Assembly (NCBI GenBank): GCA_030248065.1
Contig: JASAMV010000971.1
Span: 1 to 64,000, forward strand
DNA length: 64,000 nt
Direction: 5' to 3'
From: Rhynchonema sp. JSB1_4
Lineage: Eukaryota; Nematoda; Chromadorea; Monhysterida; Xyalidae
Made by a program: the position numbers and the translations under genes. Positions 1-14,100 of the stretch are shown piece after piece. Position 1 is the first letter of the stretch. Every line of letters starts with the position of its first letter. The notes below the pieces were generated by a model. It was not told where the DNA came from. It ran no database searches and saw nothing but the letters and a program-made list of their open reading frames with translations.

Positions 1-135
1 GGAAATTCCTGAAAATTGAACTGGTGTGGTCAACAAGGATCAATACAGAGTTCGCCGTATTAATCTTATCTTAATGTGCACCTTCAACGGAGCTGGAGCA
101 GCGGGTTTTACCACACAGCACATTTTGCCCCACAG

Positions 136-3100
136 GATCCACTGACGTTCCGCGCATCGGATGTTCGCAAGTTCTTCCGTGCCGGCGACCACGTTCGAGT
201 GATTGAGGGACGATATGAGGGGGACACGGGACTGATTGTGAGGGTGGAGGAGAATGAAGTGATCATGTTCTCCGATCTGACAATGCATGAGGTATATTGA
301 TTCATTTGATGTTGTATATTTATATTTGAGAATTACTTCAATTTTCAATTGAATGTATGTATATTGGTGTGTGTGAACAGACTGTCGTCTTTACAGTGAC
401 ACTGACATGAACCCGATCGCATATTTTCGGGTGCCCGTTTTTGGTTGCTGAAGAGTATTAAGTGAAAATTTCAACGACGGTTTGAAAGCATGTCGTTCAC
501 AGGGTCACTATCAAGAGGGTGCGCTGTGTCACAAATTGATGTGTAATTGCAGATCAAAGTGCTGCCCAAATCAGTGCAATTATGCACGGACATCGCGACG
601 GGTGTCGACTCGCTCGGTCAGTATTCGTACGGCGATTTGGTGCAGATCGATCAGACCACCGTCGGCGTGATTGTGCGACTCGAGAAGGAACATCTGCATG
701 TATTGGACATGAATGGGAAGGTGGGCGCACCGAGATTGGTGGTCGACTTGCTTTGAAATATCTGCTAATCACACATCAAGCTTGGTGATCCGATCCGGGT
801 CACCGCTTCGATCAGCTGTCACGTCACCCTTTTTTGGAGTAATTAATTCGCGCTTCAGAGTTCAACCACGCTGGTCGAAATAAGCTTCAGTCAATTTCGA
901 ACTACCTTTGATCTAAAAAAACTCGCTTGATCACAAGACTGAACCAACCAGACCATTATGGGTAAATTCTCAAACGTCACAGGTTGTGCACATTCGTCAC
1001 GCGGCCATTCATGGCAAGAAGGACACACGATTCGCGATCGCACTCGACTCAGACCAGAACAATATTATGCAGAAGGATGTAGTGAAAGTGGTCGATGGAC
1101 CGAATGCCGTTAGTTTATTGTCTTTGTGTCGATGTTGATTGGGTGATTGATGCCCACTGTCACTGCTAGCTTTCTATTGCTGCTTTATTCATTCCGTTAA
1201 TCCAACTGCACTGCAACTGAACAAGCAACGCCAGAACACAATATAGGAATTCACATTTCTTTATCAATACGTGGGTTTTCTAGGCTCGCGCTCTTTTGGC
1301 AGACTCAACATAGGCGTTCACAAATATCGTCGTGACAAAGTAGAACGGTTGAACATGGTCGGTGAATGTAATCATCGATCTGGGACGATCTGTGATTCGG
1401 GGTTTGGCCACGTTTTTGACTTGGCGTCGGACTTTTTTCTAATATAAAGCCTTTGACCGGCGTGAAAGGTTTATTGGTGGCCTTGGAGCAACTTTGCGCT
1501 GGTCAAATCTTTAATGCTAGAAAATTTTTCGAATACGCTCAATAAAAATTCTGGCCAAATTTCGAGTCAGAGACCAACCTCAGACGGTGGCGGTTGATGT
1601 TTACACCGGGTCAATATTGATTTGTAGGGTCAAGAGGGCGAGATCAAACATCTATACCGTTCCTACGTGTTCATCTATTCACGGATGTACCCCAACAACG
1701 GCGGCATGTTCGTGTGTCGCGCTCGACATTTGCTGCTCGCTGGTGCAAAGATGCGAACGTCGTCGCAGTGTACGTTACTGGGTTCTCTAAGGTGGTCATT
1801 CGGCCACTGTGTCCGAGGTGACCCTAAATTCAATTCGAAACGTTTTGCAGCGATGATGTCATCGATGTCACCAGCCATCCATTCACCCTATCTGTCACCA
1901 GCACACTCTGCGTTTGGCGGACAGACAGGACCGCACGGTGGACGCACACCTGCGCGCACGCCTGGACATCAGGCATGGGGGCTGCCTTGATTAATCGTTG
2001 TCCGTGCACTGTGATGAATTGTCACACAGTCGTTGTTCCTTGTAGACCCCAACTCCATCCGCCACCCAGCGTGTACGACGTGACGCGACGCTCGTGGGAA
2101 AAAGTGTGCGCATCATTCAAGGACCGTTGAAAGGTATTGTGTGCTGTGGGTGGTGAAATATCAACTGGATGCGTACGATAATGAAGAGAGCCATGTCAGG
2201 TCATTACGGCATCGTCAAAGACGCGACGGACACGACGGCCAGGGTTGAGCTGCATTCGACCTGTCAGACAATCAACGTTGATCGGACTCGATTGGTGGTG
2301 ATCGGCACTGCCGGCGAGGCGACTGGTGGATCGATGTCCATGTATGGCAGGACACCCAGGGTATGAGGATAGTTAGACAACGCTATCATTGTGTAATAAG
2401 TAAATTAGTTGACGCAATACAGGTTGACGAAGGTCGTACACCGATGTACGGCACGGCTGGCGCGGGTATGGGTGGTCGCACACCCATGCACGGTGGTGGA
2501 CAAACGCCGATGTATGGCGGACAGACACCCATGCATGATGGGGGTGGTGAGTGGTTTGATGGTTTTTGATTGATTGCGATGATTGAATCTGACTGATACA
2601 TTGTGCAGGTTCACGCACCCCACATTACGGTAGTGCCACGCCGCATTATGGCGATGACGGCAGTCGAACGCCGTTGCATAATAGCGCCTGGGATCCGACC
2701 ATTGCCAACACGCCAGCACAGTATGTGCTTGCTTCTATTATTTTGAGGAAATTTTGTTAATTTTGTTTTGATGACGAATCTCAATGCTTGTTTTTTTGCA
2801 GTCATGCGTCACCGATGGACGATTTCTCACACATTGCTGACGATCCGATAGTGCCGAGCCCGGCGATGAGCAATGTGCCCACACCACAGGTATTTCTTTG
2901 ATCGTGTTGCTTCGCGTTTATGAACACAATGAAACATCAACTGTACAATTGCAGGGCGATGCGAATCCACAAACACCATTGGGCTACGATGCGAACAGTC
3001 CGTACACGTCTGGCATTGTGCCAAGTCCGGCCGGATCGTCCAGTTACAGACAACAGGCTTCTGGTTAGTGCGTCACTTTAATGTGGTTCCTTCTCTTTCA

Positions 3101-3969
3101 AAATCGCTAGCTTGCAGTATCGTCATACGTGAACAGTCCAGCTGTGCACTCACCACTCAACCCAGCTACGCCCGGCAGTGTGCCATGTGAGTTTCTTTGA
3201 TGGTAAAACGGGCAGAACATGGTTCACCACAATATAGTCCAACATTATCACTTGATCCCGTATTTGCAGCCTCGCTAAGCAGCGGTATCGATTGGACCAC
3301 TACCGACATCGAGGTGATGGTGCGTGAGACGTACGATGATCGCACGTTGCATCACAAACGGGGTGTCATCAAAAGTATATCGGTCGGTGTTGCGCTCTGC
3401 CATTGATTGACTAAATTGACTAACATTTACAACTGACCGTGTTTAACCGACATTTACATTGACTTAATGTGCCTTTATGATTCAGGGTTCTGTGTGCACA
3501 GTGGTGTTCCACGACATTGACAGTCGACACTTCAGTATTGTGGCTGAACATCTCGAGCCCGTGCCGCCGTCGCAGGGAGACAAGGTATGGGTGGAGGGTT
3601 TGTTCTTGTTGAATTGGTAGGGGTTATGAACAGAACAGTGCTACACGAAACAGCGGGTGCTGGTCCTGTATAAGGCTTTCTTTTTTTACACTGCCCACAG
3701 TAAATGGTAAATCTTAGGGAATTTTTTTTAAAAAGAACGCTGCGAAAACTATCAATGACATCATCACGTGTTCAACGCGCTGTGTTTCATTTTTTTGCGA
3801 CAACTGCCTGATGCTGATTACCCTTCAGATCAAAGTGATTGTGGGCGAGGACCGTGAGACCACCGGCAGTTTGCTGTCAATTGATGGGCAGGAAGGTGTG
3901 GTCAAGACTGATGCACGGGATATCAAACTTTACAATCTGAGTTTCCTCGCAAAGTTGCCAAATGACTGA
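136..3969 (+). CDS. SUPT5H: Transcription elongation factor SPT5, C-terminal part (5' end outside window)
   Basis: SPT5 forms DSIF with SPT4 and binds RNA polymerase II to control pausing and processivity. Fifteen exons join in frame to 605 codons plus a stop: 136-291, 553-720, 983-1108, 1628-1769, 1851-1972, 2046-2133, 2200-2360, 2423-2546, 2609-2720, 2802-2889, 2955-3063, 3118-3186, 3270-3382, 3486-3584, 3829-3969. Visible signatures are the KOW stretches [26 protein letters not shown] followed by [11 protein letters not shown], and [21 protein letters not shown] region rich in [15 protein letters not shown] repeats follows, equivalent to the CTR phosphorylated by P-TEFb, and then a final KOW domain with [10 protein letters not shown] and [11 protein letters not shown]. 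The NGN domain and the N-terminus must lie upstream of position 1. The intron after 1972 appears to start with GC rather than GT. Identity is near certain; individual splice sites are hand-called. Confidence 0.95.
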
Positions 3970-5137
3970 TTGCCAGTTTTAAAACATTAACACTGGTAAT
4001 ATTTGCGGCGAAATAAGTAACGTGTGATATGGACACTTTGGTGAAATATTTTGACGCCTAATTTTATAACACATAAACAAGCGTGTCTACATATTTTCGT
4101 GCAAATGAAATTCGTGTTTTTGTTTTCTAACGTTATTCTTCTCTTTCTACTAAATTCTGTTGATCATTGATCAATTTTTTTATTACTTTCGTAATGATGA
4201 TTGTTACTGTGAATGTTTGTCCTGTTTGTGGCTTGATGGGATAAAATATTGGTAGTGAACTTGGGGGGGGCTGAGCTGAGTTACCGGAATACTATGTACA
4301 TACATACACATGGTGCAAAGCAGTTGAGCAAAGTTTTGCACAATTATTAAACGCAAAAACATCGTCACAACAATTTTATATGGCCCTCCTTTTCATAACG
4401 TTTATGTATGACACATGAAGATGTCAGGTGGATAGAACAGGATCACGACGATGGTGCACAACAGACAACAGTGAACACAACCGGAATATGGAACTTGAAG
4501 CAAATGAAGAAACATTGTATCACATCAGGTTGACGAGAATTTCAATATAGGCCCAGCACAGTGAATAAGTAACAAACCTTATATTTTCATACATGTAATC
4601 TTCATTAATATATAGAAGGAGGAAGCCGTGTTTAATCTCCCAAGTGTGTCAGTTTGAATTGTAAACTAGTAATTTACCGACAGAAACACCAAAGCATAAT
4701 GAAAACTGATGTTACACAGCAACATCAGCTTGTGTATTTTCAAGCGTAGTAATTTGTGGCTGAAAAGTTTCAGCGAGCTTCACATGAAATTCCATGAGAG
4801 TTGAGCTTGTAAACGAAGCAATCGAATTTCAAAGGTGAGATCAACTTTTCGTACACAGCTGCGCAAGTTTTGTCCGCTCACCGTCACGATGACCGAGTGC
4901 TCAAACCAAAAAAATCTCCGATAAAGTTGATCCAGTCCCATAACACAACGCAATCATAATATACACAAAACAATACCCCAACCACATACAATCTATACAA
5001 TACAGCATGAGTGGCTTCAAACAACGTGATCGCATAGGATCTGACGTGGTCCCGTAGCTACTTGGGGTTGTGGTATCACGTGGTGACCAATTTCAGATCC
5101 GATTGGATCACCAAGTCTGCCACCAGCCATGTTGCAT
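3970..5137. other. Intergenic region between convergent SPT5 and MFSD4-like genes
   Basis: About 1.2 kb without a convincing ORF, AT-rich, containing the 3' flanks of two convergent genes. I see no clean repeat or RNA gene. A run of seven to eight G occurs near 4263. Confidence 0.5.
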
Positions 5138-8100
5138 CTATTTGAGCGCATTCTTGGGCACATACTTATCGAACATCCCCTCATCAGGTGACATCACCCC
5201 CTGCTGCTGGTGTCTTGTCCTGCCATTGGCAATCGGACCCACCGTGTCCATCATTAATTGGTCTCTATCGTCTTCCAATAGCCAATCATCATCGTCAGCT
5301 AATAACGAACTCATATTTTGTGCATTTGAATTCAAATTCGTGTGCTCTGATTGGTTGGACGTCCCGCCACCACCGATGAAACCGGCCAGCGCTTCTGTGT
5401 TGTTCGTGTCAAAGTGGATACGCGTGTATTCGTGGCCATCGCCTGATCTGCAACATGACACACCACTAACATGTTGGTTGGAGTTTGCTCAATGCCCTAT
5501 ACTAAAAACCAGTCAGTAAAGCTGTTATATTTGACGTGAACGATACCAATTTGTGAGTCGATCTCGGGTCACGGGCTCAACCCGTCCGTTCGCACCGACG
5601 ATGACTGCCTGCCCATGAATATCGTTCCAAAACGACAACCAAACATGCTGCACAACTTGTATCATCCAGCAAACAAACGAATAAAAATTGGTCAGATCAC
5701 ATGACCATAAAATAAACGAAACACCCAACCTGACGTGCCGACTGAGCTCATCGACAGCCAATATCTGGCTGGCGATCTTGGCCGTCTTCCTTGTGAACAG
5801 GAACACACACGCCGTGAGACACCAGGCGCACATCACAGACAGTAGGATGACACGTGGATGCTCGATGCCAACGCAAATGGCTGTGATCAGGGGCCAGACA
5901 ACACGCGCAACACTTGATGACGATAACCTGCATGGCGTTGTAGAATTGCAACTAAGCTGTACTGCACTGTGGTGACACGATCGGGCGGCACCAAGTATTT
6001 TTCGCCAGAACCACAACAGCACAAAAAGTCAGAGCTTGAAAAATAACCGGATCCCAAAGCGCGCGACTATCTCACCAGCGCCAGATGACAATCCTTCGGT
6101 CAGGATCAGACAACGTTTTTGAAAATTCTTTCACACAAAGGTAATACTGTTAGAGTGCGACACTAACCAAATGCCCGCAAACCACGGCGACAGCTGCAAC
6201 TGTCCATCCAGCCAGACGTATCCGAGTGGTGCCAGTGGTCCGAGACAGAGCCCCTGCACAGCGACACAGAGCCACAACAAAGTGGTCGATTCCGACCCGG
6301 TTCGATGTCCAAACACAGCTAATACGGCCGACACGACACTGCCAATTACGACACATATGGTCAGAAATCGGGATGGAGTCAGTGAGACACGTTCGAACAA
6401 CACCGCCGATACGCGACCTATGGCCACGCACAGCCAGAAGGCGAATGTTAGTAGCGCACCATCAGCTTGGTTCAGATAGTCGACCAGCGTGTGCGCTTGG
6501 GATGTATCATCGGTCAACCCTGCGGTGGCGGACGACGAATTTCGGGCACTGGTAGCCAGCAACGATTGGGTGGCGCCGGATTGGTGTAGTTCGTAGTTGG
6601 CTTGTTGACGGAATAGATAGTAGACCGTGAGTAGACTCGCCATCGTGCATTCTATGCATTGCACCGAAAAACTGAAATGGAAACGATCACTATGCAACAA
6701 AAAATACTATTATGAACCAATGAGGCACGTAGGGTTAGAAATCCGAGGGGGGGGTACCCGACACCCGACATCGCGACATCTGGAAGTACCCGACACCCGA
6801 CATCTGAGAAAAAAGCCGACACCCGACACCCGACAGTTGCAAAAAAACCCGACACCCGACATCTAGTTTTTGAAAAAAAAACCGACACCCGACACCTGTT
6901 TTTGGAACAAAAACAGGCAAATTTTTGCTCATTTGCATCATTAGTGCAATTTTTTGGCTCAGGTTACTGAATTCAAGTATTTTCACACGAAATAAACACC
7001 AAAATGTCACATTCTGCGTCTTCGGAAACACTTGGTCCGAAGAAATTTTCTCTCAAAATTCTTTTCTCGATAAAACTGATGTTTTGAACCGTAAGTGTCG
7101 GGTGTCGGCTGTCGGGTCTAAAAAAACCCGACACCCGACATCTGGGGGTACCCGACACCCGACACCTACACTTTTTTGGCACCCGACACCCGACAGCCGA
7201 CACCTCTCTAACCCTAGAGGCACGCAGTGGCGGATCCAGCTTTCGGTCAAGGGGCATGATCCAAATCCCAAAGGTCACTTTTATCCAGAGCATGTTTGAT
7301 TTTCCAAAAATCGTTGTTATCCACTGCTTGTTTATAGCTGGGCAATTTTAAGCCAAATGCAGCGCAAAATATGAGCATGCGCGCGTAGCGCGCGATAATT
7401 TGGCACTTTTTACCCTCGCGACAGCCAAATTAACGAAACTATTGGATCGAAATCAATGTCATTAGCAAACCACTGGCACTAAATATCCTCAATATTGGAC
7501 AGGTCTGAACCGAACCAAATCTAATCAACTAAGGTCGGCATTGGCTCAAGTAAGATGCAATAACGCAACAAGCGCTGAGCACTGACTGACCAATAAATAA
7601 CAGCCAATAGACTAGCGCATCTTGCATCCGGATTGCCGCACAGCGTTTTCGGACTGTATTTCCTGTCGTCTACGGCCGACACGACTGGCAGTTTGTGCAG
7701 CGCACGACACGGCACACAGCAGCACATGAACAGGTAGCACATTGAGCTGAACAGGGATAGACCCGACACAACAACGTAGGCTGTTTGCACGCGGTTCCAT
7801 TTGCTCGCCTCCTGCAACAGCAACGGTGCTTTGCTTTACAGATCAAAGGGAAAGGGAGTGATATCAAAACTGGCGATCGGATAGTATCTGTCGCGATCAC
7901 GTTACCAGAATGAAGAATATTTTCGGAGTCACCAATGTGGATATATATACCGCACATGTTCCGTGACTTTTCCGGAACTACAGCAAATCTCGATATGTCC
8001 TCAATTAGAGAAAGTCACATGATGAAAACAGATCCGATATGATCACGTGATTAACGCCTACCAATCTCTAGTTTAGACCACAAAATAGATCTCCCGGGAG

Positions 8101-11100
8101 CCAACAACCTGTACAATTTTCAACCATATCCGTTTGGCTCGTTCCGACTGTTGTTTCACAATTTTCCCCAATGTGCTCGCGTCTTCTGATGTTTCATTCC
8201 GTTGACCATCAGTTGCTGTCAATATTGTTGTGCTCGGTGTGGGAGTGGTGATGGTTGTTGTTGTCGTTGTTGTGGTTGTACCTGGAGAGTAGCTGGTGGG
8301 TCAGGGTGACCATTGAAAGCAGGCAAGATTCCCAAATTGAGTGGTACTGATCCACCCTCCCAAGTGTAAAAATGTTTTTTCTCTCAGGCTGTGAACCACT
8401 TCGTCGTCAAACGGACAGATGTCACTGTGGCAGTCTGGCCCCAACAAGTACTATTATTATCCTTTTCACTGTCAATAATACGGAACTAACTGGACGTGGT
8501 GGGCGCGGGTGTCGTAGTTGTCGTTGTCGTCACAGGCACTGTTGTCGTGCTGCTAGCATTTGTTGTGCTGCTGTTGTTGGAGGCAAACAATGCGGGTGCA
8601 GTGGTTGCCACCGTCGGAGGCAAGGTTCGCGATCTTATTTCTTCATCCTGAAATTTAATGTTAAATTGAAATAATATGACAAGCGCAAGATGACTGACAA
8701 TATTGTAGCCCAGTCAACTAACCACTTTCGTATTTTCGGCCGCGATAGGCGCCACGTCCTTTTTGTCACCTTTGGCCACTTCTGGCTTTTTCGCGTTCGT
8801 TGGACCCTCCTACAGTTACATTTCCCATTGGAATCAAAACGGAGACGAACATGAACGCCGGAAGCGTTTAAATATTAGCAGCAAACCTTCGGTGGTTCAA
8901 TGGGCGGTTCGGTTGTAGTCGTGCTGTTATCGTCATCTGCTGCGTCTTCATGCGAATTGGACATAATCAGTGTTGATACCATATTGAGTTTGGTGGTAGC
9001 TGAATAGGAAACGACAACAATATTACAATTATTTTCTTGCATTAATGGAACAATCACCTTTATTCTCAATCCCTACCTTTCTCACTGGCACCACTTTGCA
9101 CCACATTCGGCCCCGGTTCCCCCCGTCTGATTCTGTCATGTTTCACATAAGATGTTGTTGTGTCGCTGCTGGTGAGATTGGGTGCGGACAAAAGAGAATG
9201 TCGCGCTCGATTATTGACGAACGGTGATGTAACCTGGGGTGCACTTTATGAAATAATTCCTCTAAAATAAAATAACAGAAAGCATAGTCATCAAAGCCAA
9301 CCAATGGCGACAGACAAGCGCCAAACGCCAGCGCAATGTAGAACATCTGCAAGGCACGTGGTCGACGACGCCAGTACGCGTAGTACATCGTGAAACCACC
9401 TGGGATGCTGGGGTTATATTGTGGACGACATGCTCGTTTGTTGGTGCGCGAGAGAGCAACACGTTTTGATCGTTAAATGGACGATGCACCAGGGTACCGT
9501 CATTGTGCGAATGCACGAGATGGCCACATGACACCAAAATTAAACACCGTCTGTACCGTACCTCTCTCAACGACGCCCACAAATATGCCGAGCACAAAGG
9601 TGACCATGACCACAGCACTGAGCGATGTGCACCAAGCAATAGTGATGGTGAGTATTGACGTAGCGATCAGAGTGCAAGCCATCACGCAGAATGCTGACAG
9701 ACGCTCGTAGAGTAGACCGGCTGCAATTGAAGGATGGTATGATCAACCTGGAGCTGATCTGATCACCAAGCGTGACCCCAGTTTCGGTAAATGTTATTGT
9801 GCATAAGGCCACAAAGAACCAGTCATTCTTTGGTGAAGCATCATCAAACCATCGACATACACATCACATACCCATGGATGAGCCAAGCATTCCACCAAAT
9901 CCGATAGCCGATATGACATAGACGATCTGGACCAGACTGCGAGTGCCGGTCTTGGCCTGCAGGTCGGGCAATGTCGGCCCGATGATGGCTGTGCATAGGC
10001 CCTGAATGACAAAGGGAATTGAATTTATGCTATTTTGGCGATCAGACCCACTCACGGCTCATGGAAAAACTTGAAATATGAACTCACGCACTCAATGGCC
10101 CAAATTCTCAAAAGCGCAACCGTCACCGGGGGTGTTTGTTCCCCAAACTGACGATGACAACTTGCAGCTGGCTGAGCTCGATTTGTTGCGAGCTTACGCG
10201 CGCAGCAGCGTTGTTCAACGGACGTACGTTTTGGGGATAAAAGGGAACTTACTCACCGAGGTGGAGAGCGTAAGATATATCAAATACACTGTTGCCAACT
10301 GCCCCCGGTGGCGGTGGCACTTTCGAGAATTTATTTGGGGCATGATGAACACTCACAATAGTGAAAAACGCGAGCGACACCAACAGCCCTCTGCAGAACA
10401 ACGCCCGTTTGCCGCCATCCAATCGCGTCGGCATCATGTTCGTGTGCGTGGGGGAATCGGGATCGATGGATTGACTGCGATGTTTGATCAGCGAATCCTG
10501 AAATGTGCGGTGTGAGAAATGTGTGTTCCCAGTGTTTATACGATCGACACTAACAGGAAAATTTATTCTTGATCAGTTTGTTTGTTGCCCACAGGCAACG
10601 TCATTTCCAGCTGCAGCCACACCACGTTCAAAAAAAAAACGTTTTGCGGTGAAAGCACGGGCTGCGGACAGAACAGCAGGCGTACTGGCTCATGCAAGGT
10701 TGACGACCAGCCGTTCTTTCTTGACATGGTGATGATACACGGACGCCGTTGTTCTGTTCGTGATGCCAAAGTATACGATCAACTGGCAACCAACCGCTTG
10801 TGTGAACAACACATTCTCCTCGTCATCAGTCTCGTCCTCGTCGTAGTTGATGTCTGCAGCGACCAACAATCGATGATTAGCAATTTTGCCACTGTGTTCG
10901 GGTGTGGATCGATTCGACGATTGGTTGTTGCGAATAGGTGACGCTGAATGCAGCACGTTGACAGGCTGTGTCGGTTGGGAGCTCGATGCTGATTGGTTGA
11001 TGACTGCAATAATGAAGAAAGGGATGTCACTTTAGCAGAAATTAGGCTGAGATAAACGTACGAGCCGTATTTGCCTTCCAGCAGTCACGTGTGGTTAAGA

Positions 11101-14100
11101 ACACATACATACATAAGACAACACAACACGACATTCCCGAACCAAAACGACTTGCTCGGAAGGAAATCTAATTCAGACACACAGACGTGGAGAAGTGAAG
11201 AGGGCGCAAGCAGTGGCGTGGGAGAGGGATACCTGGGATGGGATGCAGGTACACCCTCAGCCGTTCAGGGGGTTACCCCTCCGCAGTGTAGTTCCTGGTC
11301 CGGCGGGGAATGTCCCCCCCTCCTTTTCGGGGGGAATTCCCCCCCGGGGGGAGGGGGGGACCCCCAAAAAACCCCAAAATTCCCCTTCTTCCCCCCCCCC
11401 AAAAAATTTTCCTACCAAAATCACACCCTCAGCCTAAAAAGCCCATTTTAGCAAAAGGGGGGAAAAGACAGGAAACAAACCCCCTGCCCCTCCGGTAGTA
11501 ACGCACGAGAAGGAAAAATAAACCCTAAATCGCAAGATTTTCACTATCGAACACTTCAAATGTAAAAGATTAGAAGCTTCGCGCGTCAAATACATGCAGT
11601 TTCACTGGGTTCTAGTGGTTCCGGGAACGAGAAAGCCAAAATTTTTGCTCGCTACGCGCGCTTCCACTGGTTTGACTGATACATGGTTTAGCAGGCGCCG
11701 AATTTTGAACAACCACTGGACAAAAACGACGCTTCAGAAATGGAACAAGCACTGGATAAATATGACTGTTCGCCCAGGTACCCCCTCTCCTAAATTCAGA
11801 CCCAACTACGCTCCGGGCGCAAGGCAAGCGTGATGACGTCAGCAACGATAGAGCACGCTTGATGAAGAGGAACCGGACGATACGTCTTGTGTCTATCGTA
11901 ACGCAATTAGGTCAGAATCAAATGGAAGTGGTTCATAAGAAACATCCATGCCGACAATGGTAAGCTGCTTTCTGCGAATGTTCGTTTCCACTAAATGTGT
12001 AATGTATGGCGACATGACAGACTTGCTTTCATTCGTGCGGAAAGCAAGTAAGAAAAATGTGAAAGAACAAAAGTAAGAAACATCTCCGGAACAGCAGAAA
12101 GGCCCGACGGCACATTTGCTTTCTGAGTAACGGGCTGCACACATAAGACGACCAGAAGTGACATTATAAAATAGTCAGCGGTGTGTTCATAAAAGTCGAA
12201 AATGTAATTCCAAACATAAGCCAGGGCGCTGATCCCGAGGGCATGTTGTCCAGCAGAAGGGACATGAAAATAACTTTAATCCGATGTTAGAAGGTGCTTG
12301 CTGGATGCTAGCGTCCTTCATGCACAGCACACAGGATGCAATTACGTACTACACAGTACATAGAGATACTTCAGTACCGATGACAAGTTTCGCAATCCAG
12401 GGACTCACAAAGTGCAAATAATGATGCACTCCTCACAAACAGCTTGGCAATTACACTGATAGGTCACGCACGCAAGGGCATGACTGCAAGGTACAGTAGT
12501 CCTTTTAGTCACATGTTGGTCAGCCGTACAAACAGAATCCATATCAGTGCATCCGTGATAACGAGTCAAGCACAAAAGCGTAGGCGAGGCACAGCAGATA
12601 AGCCGTCTGGCCAGTCAGTACAGTCGGGCTACACTCACGTGTGTCGCACGCAACGCACCATAAAGCCTTAATTTCGACCGCCGCGACACACAGATACACA
12701 AGAATGGGGCTGCGTTCCGGCCGGGCCACTCTCAAAAATATATATGGCCGAAAAAGCGAAATGATTTCGGTGGCCGGCCTGCAGCAGATAGGATGGAGCA
12801 AAGTGGAGAAATGGCTAGTCAACTCTACCAGCCTCAGCCAGTCAACCGGCGCACGAACGAAAACGAACCCAAAAAGCCACGCAGTGCACATCCGCGTGTG
12901 TATGTGTGACTTAGCTGGTTGGTGCCATTGCAAGCTGGTGCATGATTGTAAGGGCCTGTCTCCAACACACACATGCTTCCGTCATCCGTTATGCGGTGTG
13001 AACATGAGACGAGATCACGACGACGCTCTAATCAACCACACACATGAGCCTGACTGAATGAATATGCATGTGAACATTATATGCTCACTCAAATCACTGC
13101 GTTTAATTAATGAACACAGAAGAGTGTGCGTGTGACAACTAATCCCTCCGACACGTTTCACGCAATCGATGACTCTGTGTGGCAAGTTGCGCTAAGAACC
13201 GCGAATCTTGGTCGTATTTCTCGTTTGGGGCTTGGCTGAGAACAGAACGTCTCGAAAACCGACTTGGCAACTCCAGTTCTCACAATAAATAGTCGGATAA
13301 CAGACAGTAAAGGCACGTGGGTGTCACACGCAGAGAGCTGTCAGCCACAGAAAGCAACATACCGTACACGCACACATGTCCGGGCTGGGGCTTCGCTTTT
13401 CACCTAACGAACCCACGATAGCAGCCACTTGAGGAAACACTGCCACTAACGGCTAGCTGGCTACAGGAGAGAGAAAGCATGTGCCTTTCTTTCACAAGCT
13501 TCTGCCTTTCAAACACAGTACCGTGTCCGTGCCGCGCGAGTCAGGCAACACAATACGTGAACCTGGCCAATATACGCACATGTGACTGATGAGCATCTTA
13601 TTCATTCAGTTCTCGTATTACTTGTAAATGCGCAGCCACGTCCGCTATGCAAGTCAAAGCTTTGAGAGTTAAATCTGTGATAAGACAAACTTGTGCTGAA
13701 GCATTGCTGCAATCCAAGTATCCTTTGAAGCAGTGTGACCAAAACAATACAGAGTAATTACCTTGTGGTCACACGGTAACATCTGCGATACGATCATGAT
13801 GTACTGTTGTTGCGCAGTGCAAATCCAAGTATTATACATGGTTTGGTCGCACAATGACTATATGACAATCCATCCAAAATTTTTCCTGAATTGACAAGCC
13901 AGAAAATTCAAATTAACATTGCGCGCCAACGTGTAATCCCACAAAACGGAAGGAAAGGAAAAAACGGTGGGTAAAAAAAAAAAAAAACAAAAGGGCGCGC
14001 CCCTTCTTTCGAAGTTTTTTCTTTTTCATAACTGAAGTCTCAGTAAACGAGCAGGACAGAGGGCAAACTGCAATTACACCAACCGCAGCGCACGAACAAA

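Noticed and set aside
3829..3960. Possible retrotransposed fragment because the exon repeats 'IKV'
   Set aside because: It is simply the last KOW exon of SPT5, in frame with preceding exons.
10505..10732. Plus-strand 75-codon ORF near the MFSD4-like exon 4
   Set aside because: Overlaps an intron and exon of the minus-strand gene and has no homology that I recognise.
12544..12972. 142-codon minus-strand ORF and an overlapping 138-codon plus-strand ORF
   Set aside because: Cys/Arg/His-rich composition on both strands, no recognisable domain, no splice-consistent neighbours; most likely chance ORFs in a long intron.
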